In this document: positions 7,284 to 21,730 of the stretch, in pieces
Numbering within the stretch: the first letter of the stretch is position 1
Layout of the letters: each line of letters starts with the position of its first letter
Assembly (NCBI GenBank): GCA_037893245.1
Contig: JBAIAA010001114.1
Coordinates: 248,001 to 312,000 of the forward strand
Direction of reading: 5' to 3'
Source of the DNA: Crossaster papposus
Lineage: Eukaryota > Echinodermata > Asteroidea > Velatida > Solasteridae
Length of the DNA stretch: 64,000 nt
Made by a program: the position numbers and the translations under genes
Notes under the pieces: model-generated
Told to the model about the DNA's origin: nothing
What the model saw: only the letters and a program-made list of their open reading frames with translations
Databases searched by the model: none

Positions 7284-8294
7284 AACACAATTTTAAAAAA
7301 GAGATGTGACTGTCCAATTTGTGTTACTAATTCAGTCAATGTTCGTAGGTTTCACAACCGTTCGGGTAGTGTTCCCGTCTTTACAACCCCCCTGACCTTA
7401 AAAGGAGAAAAGAAGATCAACATTGACATTCTGTTCTCGTCGCCTTTGAAAACAAATATGTGACTTGAAAAGGCATGACGGGGAAAAGTATTTCGGTAGT
7501 ATTTGGAGTTCTATTGTTTTACACACTTGTAAATGGCGATTCGTTAGCTTTCCAATGATACCAAAAGTAGTTATGTACATCATTTAATTACAATGATATA
7601 TACCACAGCAGGGCTGACAGTGCGCCGCCCAACTTTAGCGATCGAATTTTTAAAACCAAAATATCGCTTTGACCAAAACAATTATACGCGTGCCCGCCAA
7701 CAACGAAATTGACAAATGGGGGTCATTGTTCAATAAGCCTCAGTAAGTCACGTAAGAATTTCAAATGGCGGCACGGCCTTTTGTTATTCAGCACCTGTGC
7801 GCGCACTGGTTTCAGTTCATTCAGTCTCCATTACGAGAAGTAGTGGTTTCTTGTTTGATGTATGTTAAATATATGTGTTTGTCATTATCTCCGTGCAGAC
7901 AAATCCGTGACAGTTTTCAATGCGGTATATGACGGCCGATCTGCGGCCAGCGTGGGGGCAGGTCAATCGGTAGGCAACAGGGACACTCCGTCGGGATTAC
8001 AGAAATCGTCTGAGAAAGCAGGTAAGCTTTTTGGGTGCTTTGGGTTTTTGCTGTTATGATTTCATCGCTTAGATTGAAGACAGACAGACAGACCTCGTTC
8101 AAAAAATGTATCTCTGTTTCCACGCATCAAAAAAATGGATGCGGTGCACTCAACCGTACAGTCAGTGTGTCGCGCGTGATTGGCTACTTGGCGTGCTTCG
8201 GCCAATCCACCGGAACGCTATAACTAGTGCCGTCACCCCCCTCGTACGGCACTTTCACTGCAGATCGCAATCTACTGCCACCAACTACTTCAAG

Positions 8295-8672
8295 ATGACT
8301 GGACGAGGAAAGAGCGGAAAAGCAAGAAGCAAGGCCAGGAGCAGGTCCTCAAGGGCGGGACTGCAGTTCCCCGTGGGTCGTGTTCATCGATTTTTGCGAA
8401 GGGGCAACTACGCTGAGCGGGTTGGAGCCGGTGCACCGGTCTACCTGGCAGCCGTGATGGAATACCTGACCGCCGAGATCCTGGAGCTGGCCGGTAACGC
8501 AGCACGAGATAATAAGAAGACGAGAATTAACCCTCGACACCTGCAGCTTGCTATACGCAACGACGAAGAGCTTAACAAGTTGATGAGTGGAGTTACCATC
8601 GCGCAAGGCGGTGTGCTTCCCAACATCCAGCAAGTACTTCTGCCCAAAAAGACCGCCAAAGTATCAAAGTAA
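8295..8672 (+). CDS. H2A: Histone H2A, unit 2
   Basis: Protein identical to the unit 1 copy (1971-2348), including Asn78 and Met96. Start chosen at the MTGRGK codon, downstream of the CCAAT/TATA promoter at about 8179-8259. Confidence 0.98.
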   Translation: MTGRGKSGKARSKARSRSSRAGLQFPVGRVHRFLRRGNYAERVGAGAPVYLAAVMEYLTAEILELAGNAARDNKKTRINPRHLQLAIRNDEELNKLMSGVTIAQGGVLPNIQQVLLPKKTAKVSK

Positions 8673-8711
8673 TACAAACAAATTACTTGGCCTCCATATA
8701 CAAAAACAAAA

Positions 8712-8727
8712 GGCTCTTTTCAGGGCC
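8712..8727 (+). terminator. Histone 3' stem-loop with G-U pair, H2A unit 2
   Basis: Same hairpin as at 2388-2403. Confidence 0.93.
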
Positions 8728-8907
8728 ACCACATAATTACAAGAGAGAAACGCCGCTGTCTGTCTGTTCTTCATTTTTAAATAAAGTTTTAAAAGAGACA
8801 AAGTTAGATATTACATTTGTAGATTTTCAATAACTTTTTACTTACACGGCCATTTACATTTTCCACTTTTATTTACACTTTCACAGCCAAAGGCCCGCTG
8901 GGTTTGT

Positions 8908-8990
8908 CCAATAGCTTCGTTTATTTTGTAAAGAATCGCCTTCTCTTTTTCTGCTTATAAAAACATTGAGAAAGTGTTTGTTTTCATCCT
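8908..8990 (+). promoter_or_regulatory. Orphan CCAAT-TATA-cap promoter, unit 2
   Basis: Copy of the element at 2584-2666; no recognised gene follows. Confidence 0.45.
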
Positions 8991-10235
8991 CGCGCGGGTG
9001 TGTTTTAACGTGTATCCAGGTGACATTATTATGAAACTAGCTCATTAAATATGCAACGCGCGCACTGTGACTTCAACAAAGCAAAAAGAAATACGCGCTG
9101 TGTCTGTACTCTATATATACACGTACTACGCGTACTGTACAGTACATGCATGTTCAGTTTGTAAAAGTACGTGAATGATATTATACCCGTGACCCAGCAC
9201 ATCAAAATCAAGAATAAGTCGGAAAATGACTTTCACAGATATAAATATAATAAGATGGGAAATTCAAGAAGCTTTGTAATGACATCCATCACAAGCCTTT
9301 AGCTCGGAAATTATTGGTTACGAGTTACAGACTAGGGATGGGTATCATTAGAAAGCCTATGGAATTTCAAATGTTACTATGTACATAACGCGAATTGTCA
9401 TTTCCCGCTTATTAGTGATTTTGATATCCTGGGTCACATTTTCATGGATTTAACAAAAACATTGGAAATGTGGTGAGTTGACACTTCGCGTGTGGTCTAT
9501 TAGCTTTGTTCTCGTGTTCCGTTTTACCTGGGCCCAATTTCGTAACAAATGTAAGCACACCAATTTGCTTAGCACGAAACATTTTCCTTGGCCAAACTGT
9601 CGTTTCCAAAAATGTCTGAAGATTTCCGAACACGTTTTGTTGACGGTCGGGTATTATCGTTAACGTTCGCGACTACAATTTCGACGTCTGGGTGTACACA
9701 ATTAAATGGTCAGGCCATGGAACCAGACTATTTTCACCGCCCCCAAAGTGGGACATTTAGGTTCTGCTTGAAAACAAATAAACCGGCCTGAACGGTAAAC
9801 GATCGAGGCGCGGTTGTGCCGAAGGGCGCCATCTATCGGCGCGCTCGTACCGGTAGGTCGGTGTAATTACAGCGGCGAGGCGCGGTGCAGCATGGCGATA
9901 ATTATGATACCACTCGCATTTTTTCAGATTTTCAAGCGACTTTTGGTTAAAAAAATGAATTTGTAAAAGAATATTGTCGATGTGTATGAAAATGTGTTAT
10001 GAAAAACCCCCAAGATCATGAATATTGATGTAAATTAACGTGCCAAAAGTTGGTAATTTCTCTAAACGGGTTTTTTCGGGTTTGCGTCGGGCTCTGTGAG
10101 GAGTCCTTGTATTGATCCCAAATACACAAATTAGAAAAAGTAAAAAATGAATATTATTCGGATGAGAACAATGGTCGGGGGAATAAATTTGCATACATAA
10201 TTCCAGAGCGCCCTATTGGTTCAATATCAATCGTT

Positions 10236-10425
10236 ATCGCTTCTCGGCCTTTTGGCTAAGATCATGTGTAGTATCTGTTCTTTTCAGCTTAATATCTGAA
10301 ACGCTGTTCATCGAACAGCCAGTATATTAATCTGATTTTTGGATTTGGGCCGTGGAATAGAGGCTTGCCTCGTCCCGGCCATGGGTTGGCCCGGTATAGC
10401 AGTACATCCGGGATTCGGCCCACTC
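10236..10425 (+). ncRNA. U2: U2 snRNA, unit 2
   Basis: Copy of the U2 gene at 3912-4101, with branch-site recognition, Sm site and stem-loop IV intact and the octamer 49 bp upstream. Confidence 0.96.
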
Positions 10426-10869
10426 CCCTCGGGGAACATCAAATAATACAAAAACAGGTCTCGTCTATGTGTATTCCTATGTCGCATCACTTTTACAAGT
10501 TCTTTCTTCGCTTTACTTCGGGGCTTTCGTATATTTAAACATTTCAATACGTCTAAAGTAAATAATTGTATGAAGACCGATCTCTTTGTTTTTGGATGAT
10601 TTCTGATGAAGGAGAAAAACAACAACAAAAACAAACAGGCCCTCTGCGTCTGGTTGTATATTTATTTGACGACGATGTATTAGATTTTCTTTATTTTTTC
10701 CCAATTTTTTTTAATTCATATGATTTCACATAATTGTAGACTTTAGATTTGCTTTTTGTTTGTGGTCTTGTTTTAACTCTATTTTTGTTTGAAATACTGT
10801 ATAGGTAATAATGCAGGGCCGTTTTGGATAGCATTTTTGTTGTAAGTGATAAAACCTCAAATAAAATAA

Positions 10870-11466
<597 letters not shown>

Positions 11467-11497
11467 ATGCATGCTACATGCAATTTTCAAACCAAAC

Positions 11498-11513
11498 GGC
11501 TCTTTTCAGAGCC
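11498..11513 (+). terminator. Histone 3' stem-loop, H4 unit 2
   Basis: Same hairpin as at 5174-5189. Confidence 0.95.
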
Positions 11514-11949
11514 ACCACGATTTCACAAAAAGAGATTGATTCCAGGTTTTTATTTGTGTGTGTGTGTGTGTGTGTACTCTGTTATTATTTTAGCATTGTC
11601 TCAGGATTCAGTGTGGATTTTCCTCCCAGTGTCTATTAAGTTTTCCCTTTTCGTTTATTGCCCGTAATTATTTGTGGGATGTCTTTGTCGAAGACACGGC
11701 CCTTTTGTTTATTTTGGTAGCTGGGGGGAAATTAATTTGCTAGTATCATGTACTCGTGGGTAATATTGACCGTATTGTTTCGGAGGGTAAATAAGTTGTG
11801 ATCAGTGAAGCGTCTCGGCATGGTGTCCGAATTACCAAATTGGAAGACTGCCCTTTGTTAGACTTCAGCCCGAGGATGCTATTCTCTAGTCTTAAGAGAC
11901 GGCCTGTTCGTTGATTTGGCATTCACTTCTTATCTACTCTTCAATCTGA

Positions 11950-12378
<429 letters not shown>

Positions 12379-12409
12379 GTCAAAGCTGTGTGCGCAAAAC
12401 AAACCGAAC

Positions 12410-12425
12410 GGCCCTTTTCAGGGCC
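12410..12425 (+). terminator. Histone 3' stem-loop, H3 unit 2
   Basis: Same hairpin as at 6091-6106. Confidence 0.95.
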
Positions 12426-12859
12426 AAAACTTTTTTAAAGAGAGATTAATTCCAATAGCGTTTTCTGTAGAGTTTGGAAAGTTAAATGCGGTTACTATTG
12501 GTGAATACGAATTTTAACTGGCCAGGGTTCCGGAGAACGGATTAATAAAATCATCAAGATTAGTCTCTATCCATTTTGTTTATTGATCTGTATCCTGGTT
12601 TTAGTTGTCTCCCCCCTATTTCTTTTACTTTTAATTCTGTAAAAAAAAAAGAGGTAATTTCCTGGCCATGTACACAATTGTTTATGCAGTCGTTTTGTGT
12701 CATATTTTCGAAAACGGAAACTCTTCGTTACATTGGATGGCACGCAAGTTTCCCCTGCGTTTGGGGCAAAACAAATAATGTGTAAAACCACACCGGATTG
12801 TTGACGTTTACCGAATATAATAAATAATTGTATTATTATTATTATTGTTATTATTAATT

Positions 12860-12975
12860 GTTTGTTTGTTTGTTTGTTTGTTTGTTTGTTTGTTTGTTTG
12901 TTTGTTTGTTTGTTTGTTTGTTTGTTTGTTTGTTTGTTTGTTTGTTTGTTTGTTTGTTTGTTTGTTTGTTTGTTT
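12860..12975. repeat. (GTTT)29 microsatellite, before unit 3
   Basis: 29 perfect repeats, one more than the commonest length. Confidence 0.97.
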
Positions 12976-13176
12976 CTTGGTTTTCATTCGGAGAGATGGC
13001 TTTTGCCTTCAGTGCTAATGCGTGTCACTTTGCACGCGTACAGATTTCTTTACGCTTGGGTGATTGTGTGGACAATGCGTGTATGCCCAGAATCCTATCG
13101 TGTGCCATAAAAGTCGTCCCGGCATTTTTGACCTTCCATTCGATCGCACGATCACATACACTCATCAACTCCAATC

Positions 13177-13545
13177 ATGGCTCCTAAAGTTAGCGGAAAA
13201 GGCCAGAAGAAGGCAGGCAACACCAAGGCTCCGGTCAGCATAAACAAGAAGAGGCGCCGGCGTCGCAAGGAGAGCTACGGCATCTACATCTACAAAGTCA
13301 TGAAACAGGTGCACCCCGACACAGGAATCTCAAGCAAGGCAATGAGCATCATGAACAGCTTTGTCAACGACGTGTTTGAGCGCATCGCCGGGGAATCTTC
13401 TCGCCTTGCCCACTACAACAAGAAGTCGACCATCTCAAGTCGTGAAGTGCAGACTGCAGTACGTCTTATCCTCCCGGGAGAGCTTGCCAAGCATGCAGTC
13501 AGCGAAGGGACCAAGGCCGTCACCAAGTATACTACTTCAAAATAG
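13177..13545 (+). CDS. H2B: Histone H2B, unit 3
   Basis: Protein identical to the unit 1 copy (530-898). Confidence 0.98.
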   Translation: MAPKVSGKGQKKAGNTKAPVSINKKRRRRRKESYGIYIYKVMKQVHPDTGISSKAMSIMNSFVNDVFERIAGESSRLAHYNKKSTISSREVQTAVRLILPGELAKHAVSEGTKAVTKYTTSK

Positions 13546-13590
13546 GGTGACCGAGAAGAAAAAAAACCACGAAAAACATAATAACCAAAC

Positions 13591-13606
13591 GGCTCTTTTC
13601 AGAGCC
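13591..13606 (+). terminator. Histone 3' stem-loop, H2B unit 3
   Basis: Same hairpin as at 944-959. Confidence 0.95.
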
Positions 13607-14617
13607 AACACAATTTTAAAAAAGAGATGTGACTGTCCAATTTGTGTTACTAATTCAGTCAATGTTCGTAGGTTTCACAACCGTTCGGGTAGTGTTCCCG
13701 TCTTTACAACCCCCCTGACCTTAAAAGGAGAAAAGAAGATCAACATTGACATTCTGTTCTCGTCGCCTTTGAAAACAAATATGTGACTTGAAAAGGCATG
13801 ACGGGGAAAAGTATTTCGGTAGTATTTGGAGTTCTATTGTTTTACACACTTGTAAATGGCGATTCGTTAGCTTTCCAATGATACCAAAAGTAGTTATGTA
13901 CATCATTTAATTACAATGATATATACCACAGCAGGGCTGACAGTGCGCCGCCCAACTTTAGCGATCGAATTTTTAAAACCAAAATATCGCTTTGACCAAA
14001 ACAATTATACGCGTGCCCGCCAACAACGAAATTGACAAATGGGGGTCATTGTTCAATAAGCCTCAGTAAGTCACGTAAGAATTTCAAATGGCGGCACGGC
14101 CTTTTGTTATTCAGCACCTGTGCGCGCACTGGTTTCAGTTCATTCAGTCTCCATTACGAGAAGTAGTGGTTTCTTGTTTGATGTATGTTAAATATATGTG
14201 TTTGTCATTATCTCCGTGCAGACAAATCCGTGACAGTTTTCAATGCGGTATATGACGGCCGATCTGCGGCCAGCGTGGGGGCAGGTCAATCGGTAGGCAA
14301 CAGGGACACTCCGTCGGGATTACAGAAATCGTCTGAGAAAGCAGGTAAGCTTTTTGGGTGCTTTGGGTTTTTGCTGTTATGATTTCATCGCTTAGATTGA
14401 AGACAGACAGACAGACCTCGTTCAAAAAATGTATCTCTGTTTCCACGCATCAAAAAAATGGATGCGGTGCACTCAACCGTACAGTCAGTGTGTCGCGCGT
14501 GATTGGCTACTTGGCGTGCTTCGGCCAATCCACCGGAACGCTATAACTAGTGCCGTCACCCCCCTCGTACGGCACTTTCACTGCAGATCGCAATCTACTG
14601 CCACCAACTACTTCAAG

Positions 14618-14995
14618 ATGACTGGACGAGGAAAGAGCGGAAAAGCAAGAAGCAAGGCCAGGAGCAGGTCCTCAAGGGCGGGACTGCAGTTCCCCGTGGG
14701 TCGTGTTCATCGATTTTTGCGAAGGGGCAACTACGCTGAGCGGGTTGGAGCCGGTGCACCGGTCTACCTGGCAGCCGTGATGGAATACCTGACCGCCGAG
14801 ATCCTGGAGCTGGCCGGTAACGCAGCACGAGATAATAAGAAGACGAGAATTAACCCTCGACACCTGCAGCTTGCTATACGCAACGACGAAGAGCTTAACA
14901 AGTTGATGAGTGGAGTTACCATCGCGCAAGGCGGTGTGCTTCCCAACATCCAGCAAGTACTTCTGCCCAAAAAGACCGCCAAAGTATCAAAGTAA
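14618..14995 (+). CDS. H2A: Histone H2A, unit 3
   Basis: Protein identical to the unit 1 copy (1971-2348). Downstream spacer carries T-to-A at 15470. Confidence 0.98.
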   Translation: MTGRGKSGKARSKARSRSSRAGLQFPVGRVHRFLRRGNYAERVGAGAPVYLAAVMEYLTAEILELAGNAARDNKKTRINPRHLQLAIRNDEELNKLMSGVTIAQGGVLPNIQQVLLPKKTAKVSK

Positions 14996-15034
14996 TACAA
15001 ACAAATTACTTGGCCTCCATATACAAAAACAAAA

Positions 15035-15050
15035 GGCTCTTTTCAGGGCC
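15035..15050 (+). terminator. Histone 3' stem-loop with G-U pair, H2A unit 3
   Basis: Same hairpin as at 2388-2403. Confidence 0.93.
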
Positions 15051-15230
15051 ACCACATAATTACAAGAGAGAAACGCCGCTGTCTGTCTGTTCTTCATTTT
15101 TAAATAAAGTTTTAAAAGAGACAAAGTTAGATATTACATTTGTAGATTTTCAATAACTTTTTACTTACACGGCCATTTACATTTTCCACTTTTATTTACA
15201 CTTTCACAGCCAAAGGCCCGCTGGGTTTGT

Positions 15231-15313
15231 CCAATAGCTTCGTTTATTTTGTAAAGAATCGCCTTCTCTTTTTCTGCTTATAAAAACATTGAGAAAGTGT
15301 TTGTTTTCATCCT
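15231..15313 (+). promoter_or_regulatory. Orphan CCAAT-TATA-cap promoter, unit 3
   Basis: Copy of the element at 2584-2666. Confidence 0.45.
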
Positions 15314-16559
15314 CGCGCGGGTGTGTTTTAACGTGTATCCAGGTGACATTATTATGAAACTAGCTCATTAAATATGCAACGCGCGCACTGTGACTTCAAC
15401 AAAGCAAAAAGAAATACGCGCTGTGTCTGTACTCTATATATACACGTACTACGCGTACTGTACAGTACAAGCATGTTCAGTTTGTAAAAGTACGTGAATG
15501 ATATTATACCCGTGACCCAGCACATCAAAATCAAGAATAAGTCGGAAAATGACTTTCACAGATATAAATATAATAAGATGGGAAATTCAAGAAGCTTTGT
15601 AATGACATCCATCACAAGCCTTTAGCTCGGAAATTATTGGTTACGAGTTACAGACTAGGGATGGGTATCATTAGAAAGCCTATGGAATTTCAAATGTTAC
15701 TATGTACATAACGCGAATTGTCATTTCCCGCTTATTAGTGATTTTGATATCCTGGGTCACATTTTCATGGATTTAACAAAAACATTGGAAATGTGGTGAG
15801 TTGACACTTCGCGTGTGGTCTATTAGCTTTGTTCTCGTGTTCCGTTTTACCTGGGCCCAATTTCGTAACAAATGTAAGCACACCAATTTGCTTAGCACGA
15901 AACATTTTCCTTGGCCAAACTGTCGTTTCCAAAAATGTCTGAAGATTTCCGAACACGTTTTGTTGACGGTCGGGTATTATCGTTAACGTTCGCGACTACA
16001 ATTTCGACGTCTGGGTGTACACAATTAAATGGTCAGGCCATGGAACCAGACTATTTTCACCGCCCCCAAAGTGGGACATTTAGGTTCTGCTTGAAAACAA
16101 ATAAACCGGCCTGAACGGTAAACGATCGAGGCGCGGTTGTGCCGAAGGGCGCCATCTATCGGCGCGCTCGTACCGGTAGGTCGGTGTAATTACAGCGGCG
16201 AGGCGCGGTGCAGCATGGCGATAATTATGATACCACTCGCATTTTTTCAGATTTTCAAGCGACTTTTGGTTAAAAAAATGAATTTGTAAAAGAATATTGT
16301 CGATGTGTATGAAAATGTGTTATGAAAAACACCCCAAGATCATGAATATTGATGTAAATTAACGTGCCAAAAGTTGGTAATTTCTCTAAACGGGTTTTTT
16401 CGGGTTTGCGTCGGGCTCTGTGAGGAGTCCTTGTATTGATCCCAAATACACAAATTAGAAAAAGTAAAAAATGAATATTATTCGGATGAGAACAATGGTC
16501 GGGGGAATAAATTTGCATACATAATTCCAGAGCGCCCTATTGGTTCAATATCAATCGTT

Positions 16560-16749
16560 ATCGCTTCTCGGCCTTTTGGCTAAGATCATGTGTAGTATCT
16601 GTTCTTTTCAGCTTAATATCTGAAACGCTGTTCATCGAACAGCCAGTATATTAATCTGATTTTTGGATTTGGGCCGTGGAATAGAGGCTTGCCTCGTCCC
16701 GGCCATGGGTTGGCCCGGTATAGCAGTACATCCGGGATTCGGCCCACTC
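16560..16749 (+). ncRNA. U2: U2 snRNA, unit 3
   Basis: Copy of the U2 gene at 3912-4101. An extra A at about 16331 in the upstream spacer is private to this unit and lies well outside the proximal promoter. Confidence 0.96.
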
Positions 16750-17193
16750 CCCTCGGGGAACATCAAATAATACAAAAACAGGTCTCGTCTATGTGTATTC
16801 CTATGTCGCATCACTTTTACAAGTTCTTTCTTCGCTTTACTTCGGGGCTTTCGTATATTTAAACATTTCAATACGTCTAAAGTAAATAATTGTATGAAGA
16901 CCGATCTCTTTGTTTTTGGATGATTTCTGATGAAGGAGAAAAACAACAACAAAAACAAACAGGCCCTCTGCGTCTGGTTGTATATTTATTTGACGACGAT
17001 GTATTAGATTTTCTTTATTTTTTCCCAATTTTTTTTAATTCATATGATTTCACATAATTGTAGACTTTAGATTTGCTTTTTGTTTGTGGTCTTGTTTTAA
17101 CTCTATTTTTGTTTGAAATACTGTATAGGTAATAATGCAGGGCCGTTTTGGATAGCATTTTTGTTGTAAGTGATAAAACCTCAAATAAAATAA

Positions 17194-17790
<597 letters not shown>

Positions 17791-17821
17791 ATGCATGCTA
17801 CATGCAATTTTCAAACCAAAC

Positions 17822-17837
17822 GGCTCTTTTCAGAGCC
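17822..17837 (+). terminator. Histone 3' stem-loop, H4 unit 3
   Basis: Same hairpin as at 5174-5189. Confidence 0.95.
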
Positions 17838-18273
17838 ACCACGATTTCACAAAAAGAGATTGATTCCAGGTTTTTATTTGTGTGTGTGTGTGTGTGTGTA
17901 CTCTGTTATTAGCATTGTCTCAGGATTCAGTGTGGATTTTCCTCCCAGTGTCTATTAAGTTTTCCCTTTTCGTTTATTGCCCGTAATTATTTGTGGGATG
18001 TCTTTGTCGAAGACACGGCCCTTTTGTTTATTTTGGTAGCTGGGGGGAAATTAATTTGCTTGCAAAGTATCATGTACTCGTGGGTAATATTGACCGTATT
18101 GTTTCGGAGGGTAAATAAGTTGTGATCAGTGAAGCGTCTCGGCATGGTGTCCGAATTACCAAATTGGAAGACTGCCCTTTGTTAGACTTCAGCCCGAGGA
18201 TGCTATTCTCTAGTCTTAAGAGACGGCCTGTTCGTTGATTTGGCATTCACTTCTTATCTACTCTTCAATCTGA

Positions 18274-18702
<429 letters not shown>

Positions 18703-18733
18703 GTCAAAGCTGTGTGCGCAAAACAAACCGAAC

Positions 18734-18749
18734 GGCCCTTTTCAGGGCC
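18734..18749 (+). terminator. Histone 3' stem-loop, H3 unit 3
   Basis: Same hairpin as at 6091-6106. Confidence 0.95.
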
Positions 18750-19183
18750 AAAACTTTTTTAAAGAGAGATTAATTCCAATAGCGTTTTCTGTAGAGTTTG
18801 GAAAGTTAAATGCGGTTACTATTGGTGAATACGAATTTTAACTGGCCAGGGTTCCGGAGAACGGATTAATAAAATCATCAAGATTAGTCTCTATCCATTT
18901 TGTTTATTGATCTGTATCCTGGTTTTAGTTGTCTCCCCCCTATTTCTTTTACTTTTAATTCTGTAAAAAAAAAAGAGGTAATTTCCTGGCCATGTACACA
19001 ATTGTTTATGCAGTCGTTTTGTGTCATATTTTCGAAAACGGAAACTCTTCGTTACATTGGATGGCACGCAAGTTTCCCCTGCGTTTGGGGCAAAACAAAT
19101 AATGTGTAAAACCACACCGGATTGTTGACGTTTACCGAATATAATAAATAATTGTATTATTATTATTATTGTTATTATTAATT

Positions 19184-19299
19184 GTTTGTTTGTTTGTTTG
19201 TTTGTTTGTTTGTTTGTTTGTTTGTTTGTTTGTTTGTTTGTTTGTTTGTTTGTTTGTTTGTTTGTTTGTTTGTTTGTTTGTTTGTTTGTTTGTTTGTTT
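19184..19299. repeat. (GTTT)29 microsatellite, before unit 4
   Basis: 29 perfect repeats. Confidence 0.97.
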
Positions 19300-19500
19300 C
19301 TTGGTTTTCATTCGGAGAGATGGCTTTTGCCTTCAGTGCTAATGCGTGTCACTTTGCACGCGTACAGATTTCTTTACGCTTGGGTGATTGTGTGGACAAT
19401 GCGTGTATGCCCAGAATCCTATCGTGTGCCATAAAAGTCGTCCCGGCATTTTTGACCTTCCATTCGATCGCACGATCACATACACTCATCAACTCCAATC

Positions 19501-19869
19501 ATGGCTCCTAAAGTTAGCGGAAAAGGCCAGAAGAAGGCAGGCAACACCAAGGCTCCGGTCAGCATAAACAAGAAGAGGCGCCGGCGTCGCAAGGAGAGCT
19601 ACGGCATCTACATCTACAAAGTCATGAAACAGGTGCACCCCGACACAGGAATCTCAAGCAAGGCAATGAGCATCATGAACAGCTTTGTCAACGACGTGTT
19701 TGAGCGCATCGCCGGGGAATCTTCTCGCCTTGCCCACTACAACAAGAAGTCGACCATCTCAAGTCGTGAAGTGCAGACTGCAGTACGTCTTATCCTCCCG
19801 GGAGAGCTTGCCAAGCATGCAGTCAGCGAAGGGACCAAGGCCGTCACCAAGTATACTACTTCAAAATAG
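19501..19869 (+). CDS. H2B: Histone H2B, unit 4
   Basis: Protein identical to the unit 1 copy (530-898). Confidence 0.98.
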   Translation: MAPKVSGKGQKKAGNTKAPVSINKKRRRRRKESYGIYIYKVMKQVHPDTGISSKAMSIMNSFVNDVFERIAGESSRLAHYNKKSTISSREVQTAVRLILPGELAKHAVSEGTKAVTKYTTSK

Positions 19870-19914
19870 GGTGACCGAGAAGAAAAAAAACCACGAAAAA
19901 CATAATAACCAAAC

Positions 19915-19930
19915 GGCTCTTTTCAGAGCC
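19915..19930 (+). terminator. Histone 3' stem-loop, H2B unit 4
   Basis: Same hairpin as at 944-959. Confidence 0.95.
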
Positions 19931-20941
19931 AACACAATTTTAAAAAAGAGATGTGACTGTCCAATTTGTGTTACTAATTCAGTCAATGTTCGTAGGTTTC
20001 ACAACCGTTCGGGTAGTGTTCCCGTCTTTACAACCCCCCTGACCTTAAAAGGAGAAAAGAAGATCAACATTGACATTCTGTTCTCGTCGCCTTTGAAAAC
20101 AAATATGTGACTTGAAAAGGCATGACGGGGAAAAGTATTTCGGTAGTATTTGGAGTTCTATTGTTTTACACACTTGTAAATGGCGATTCGTTAGCTTTCC
20201 AATGATACCAAAAGTAGTTATGTACATCATTTAATTACAATGATATATACCACAGCAGGGCTGACAGTGCGCCGCCCAACTTTAGCGATCGAATTTTTAA
20301 AACCAAAATATCGCTTTGACCAAAACAATTATACGCGTGCCCGCCAACAACGAAATTGACAAATGGGGGTCATTGTTCAATAAGCCTCAGTAAGTCACGT
20401 AAGAATTTCAAATGGCGGCACGGCCTTTTGTTATTCAGCACCTGTGCGCGCACTGGTTTCAGTTCATTCAGTCTCCATTACGAGAAGTAGTGGTTTCTTG
20501 TTTGATGTATGTTAAATATAAGTGTTTGTCATTATCTCCGTGCAGACAAATCCGTGACAGTTTTCAATGCGGTATATGACGGCCGATCTGCGGCCAGCGT
20601 GGGGGCAGGTCAATCGGTAGGCAACAGGGACACTCCGTCGGGATTACAGAAATCGTCTGAGAAAGCAGGTAAGCTTTTTGGGTGCTTTGGGTTTTTGCTG
20701 TTATGATTTCATCGCTTAGATTGAAGACAGACAGACAGACCTCGTTCAAAAAATGTATCTCTGTTTCCACGCATCAAAAAAATGGATGCGGTGCACTCAA
20801 CCGTACAGTCAGTGTGTCGCGCGTGATTGGCTACTTGGCGTGCTTCGGCCAATCCACCGGAACGCTATAACTAGTGCCGTCACCCCCCTCGTACGGCACT
20901 TTCACTGCAGATCGCAATCTACTGCCACCAACTACTTCAAG

Positions 20942-21319
20942 ATGACTGGACGAGGAAAGAGCGGAAAAGCAAGAAGCAAGGCCAGGAGCAGGTCCTCAAG
21001 GGCGGGACTGCAGTTCCCCGTGGGTCGTGTTCATCGATTTTTGCGAAGGGGCAACTACGCTGAGCGGGTTGGAGCCGGTGCACCGGTCTACCTGGCAGCC
21101 GTGATGGAATACCTGACCGCCGAGATCCTGGAGCTGGCCGGTAACGCAGCACGAGATAATAAGAAGACGAGAATTAACCCTCGACACCTGCAGCTTGCTA
21201 TACGCAACGACGAAGAGCTTAACAAGTTGATGAGTGGAGTTACCATCGCGCAAGGCGGTGTGCTTCCCAACATCCAGCAAGTACTTCTGCCCAAAAAGAC
21301 CGCCAAAGTATCAAAGTAA
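20942..21319 (+). CDS. H2A: Histone H2A, unit 4
   Basis: Protein identical to the unit 1 copy (1971-2348). A T-to-A change at 20521 lies in the upstream spacer, inside the acceptor-like stretch of the exon-like block. The error-like patch of this unit begins about 410 bp downstream of the stop codon. Confidence 0.98.
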   Translation: MTGRGKSGKARSKARSRSSRAGLQFPVGRVHRFLRRGNYAERVGAGAPVYLAAVMEYLTAEILELAGNAARDNKKTRINPRHLQLAIRNDEELNKLMSGVTIAQGGVLPNIQQVLLPKKTAKVSK

Positions 21320-21358
21320 TACAAACAAATTACTTGGCCTCCATATACAAAAACAAAA

Positions 21359-21374
21359 GGCTCTTTTCAGGGCC
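21359..21374 (+). terminator. Histone 3' stem-loop with G-U pair, H2A unit 4
   Basis: Same hairpin as at 2388-2403. Confidence 0.93.
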
Positions 21375-21554
21375 ACCACATAATTACAAGAGAGAAACGC
21401 CGCTGTCTGTCTGTTCTTCATTTTTAAATAAAGTTTTAAAAGAGACAAAGTTAGATATTACATTTGTAGATTTTCAATAACTTTTTACTTACACGGCCAT
21501 TTACATTTTCCACTTTTATTTACACTTTCACAGCCAAAGGCCCGCTGGGTTTGT

Positions 21555-21637
21555 CCAATAGCTTCGTTTATTTTGTAAAGAATCGCCTTCTCTTTTTCTG
21601 CTTATAAAAACATTGAGAAAGTGTTTGTTTTCATCCT
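21555..21637 (+). promoter_or_regulatory. Orphan CCAAT-TATA-cap promoter, unit 4
   Basis: Copy of the element at 2584-2666, just before the divergent patch. Confidence 0.45.
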
Positions 21638-21730
21638 CGCGCGGGTGTGTTTTAACGTGTATCCAGGTGACATTATTATGAAACTAGCTCATTAAATATG
21701 CAACGCGCGCACTGTGACTTCAACAAAGCA

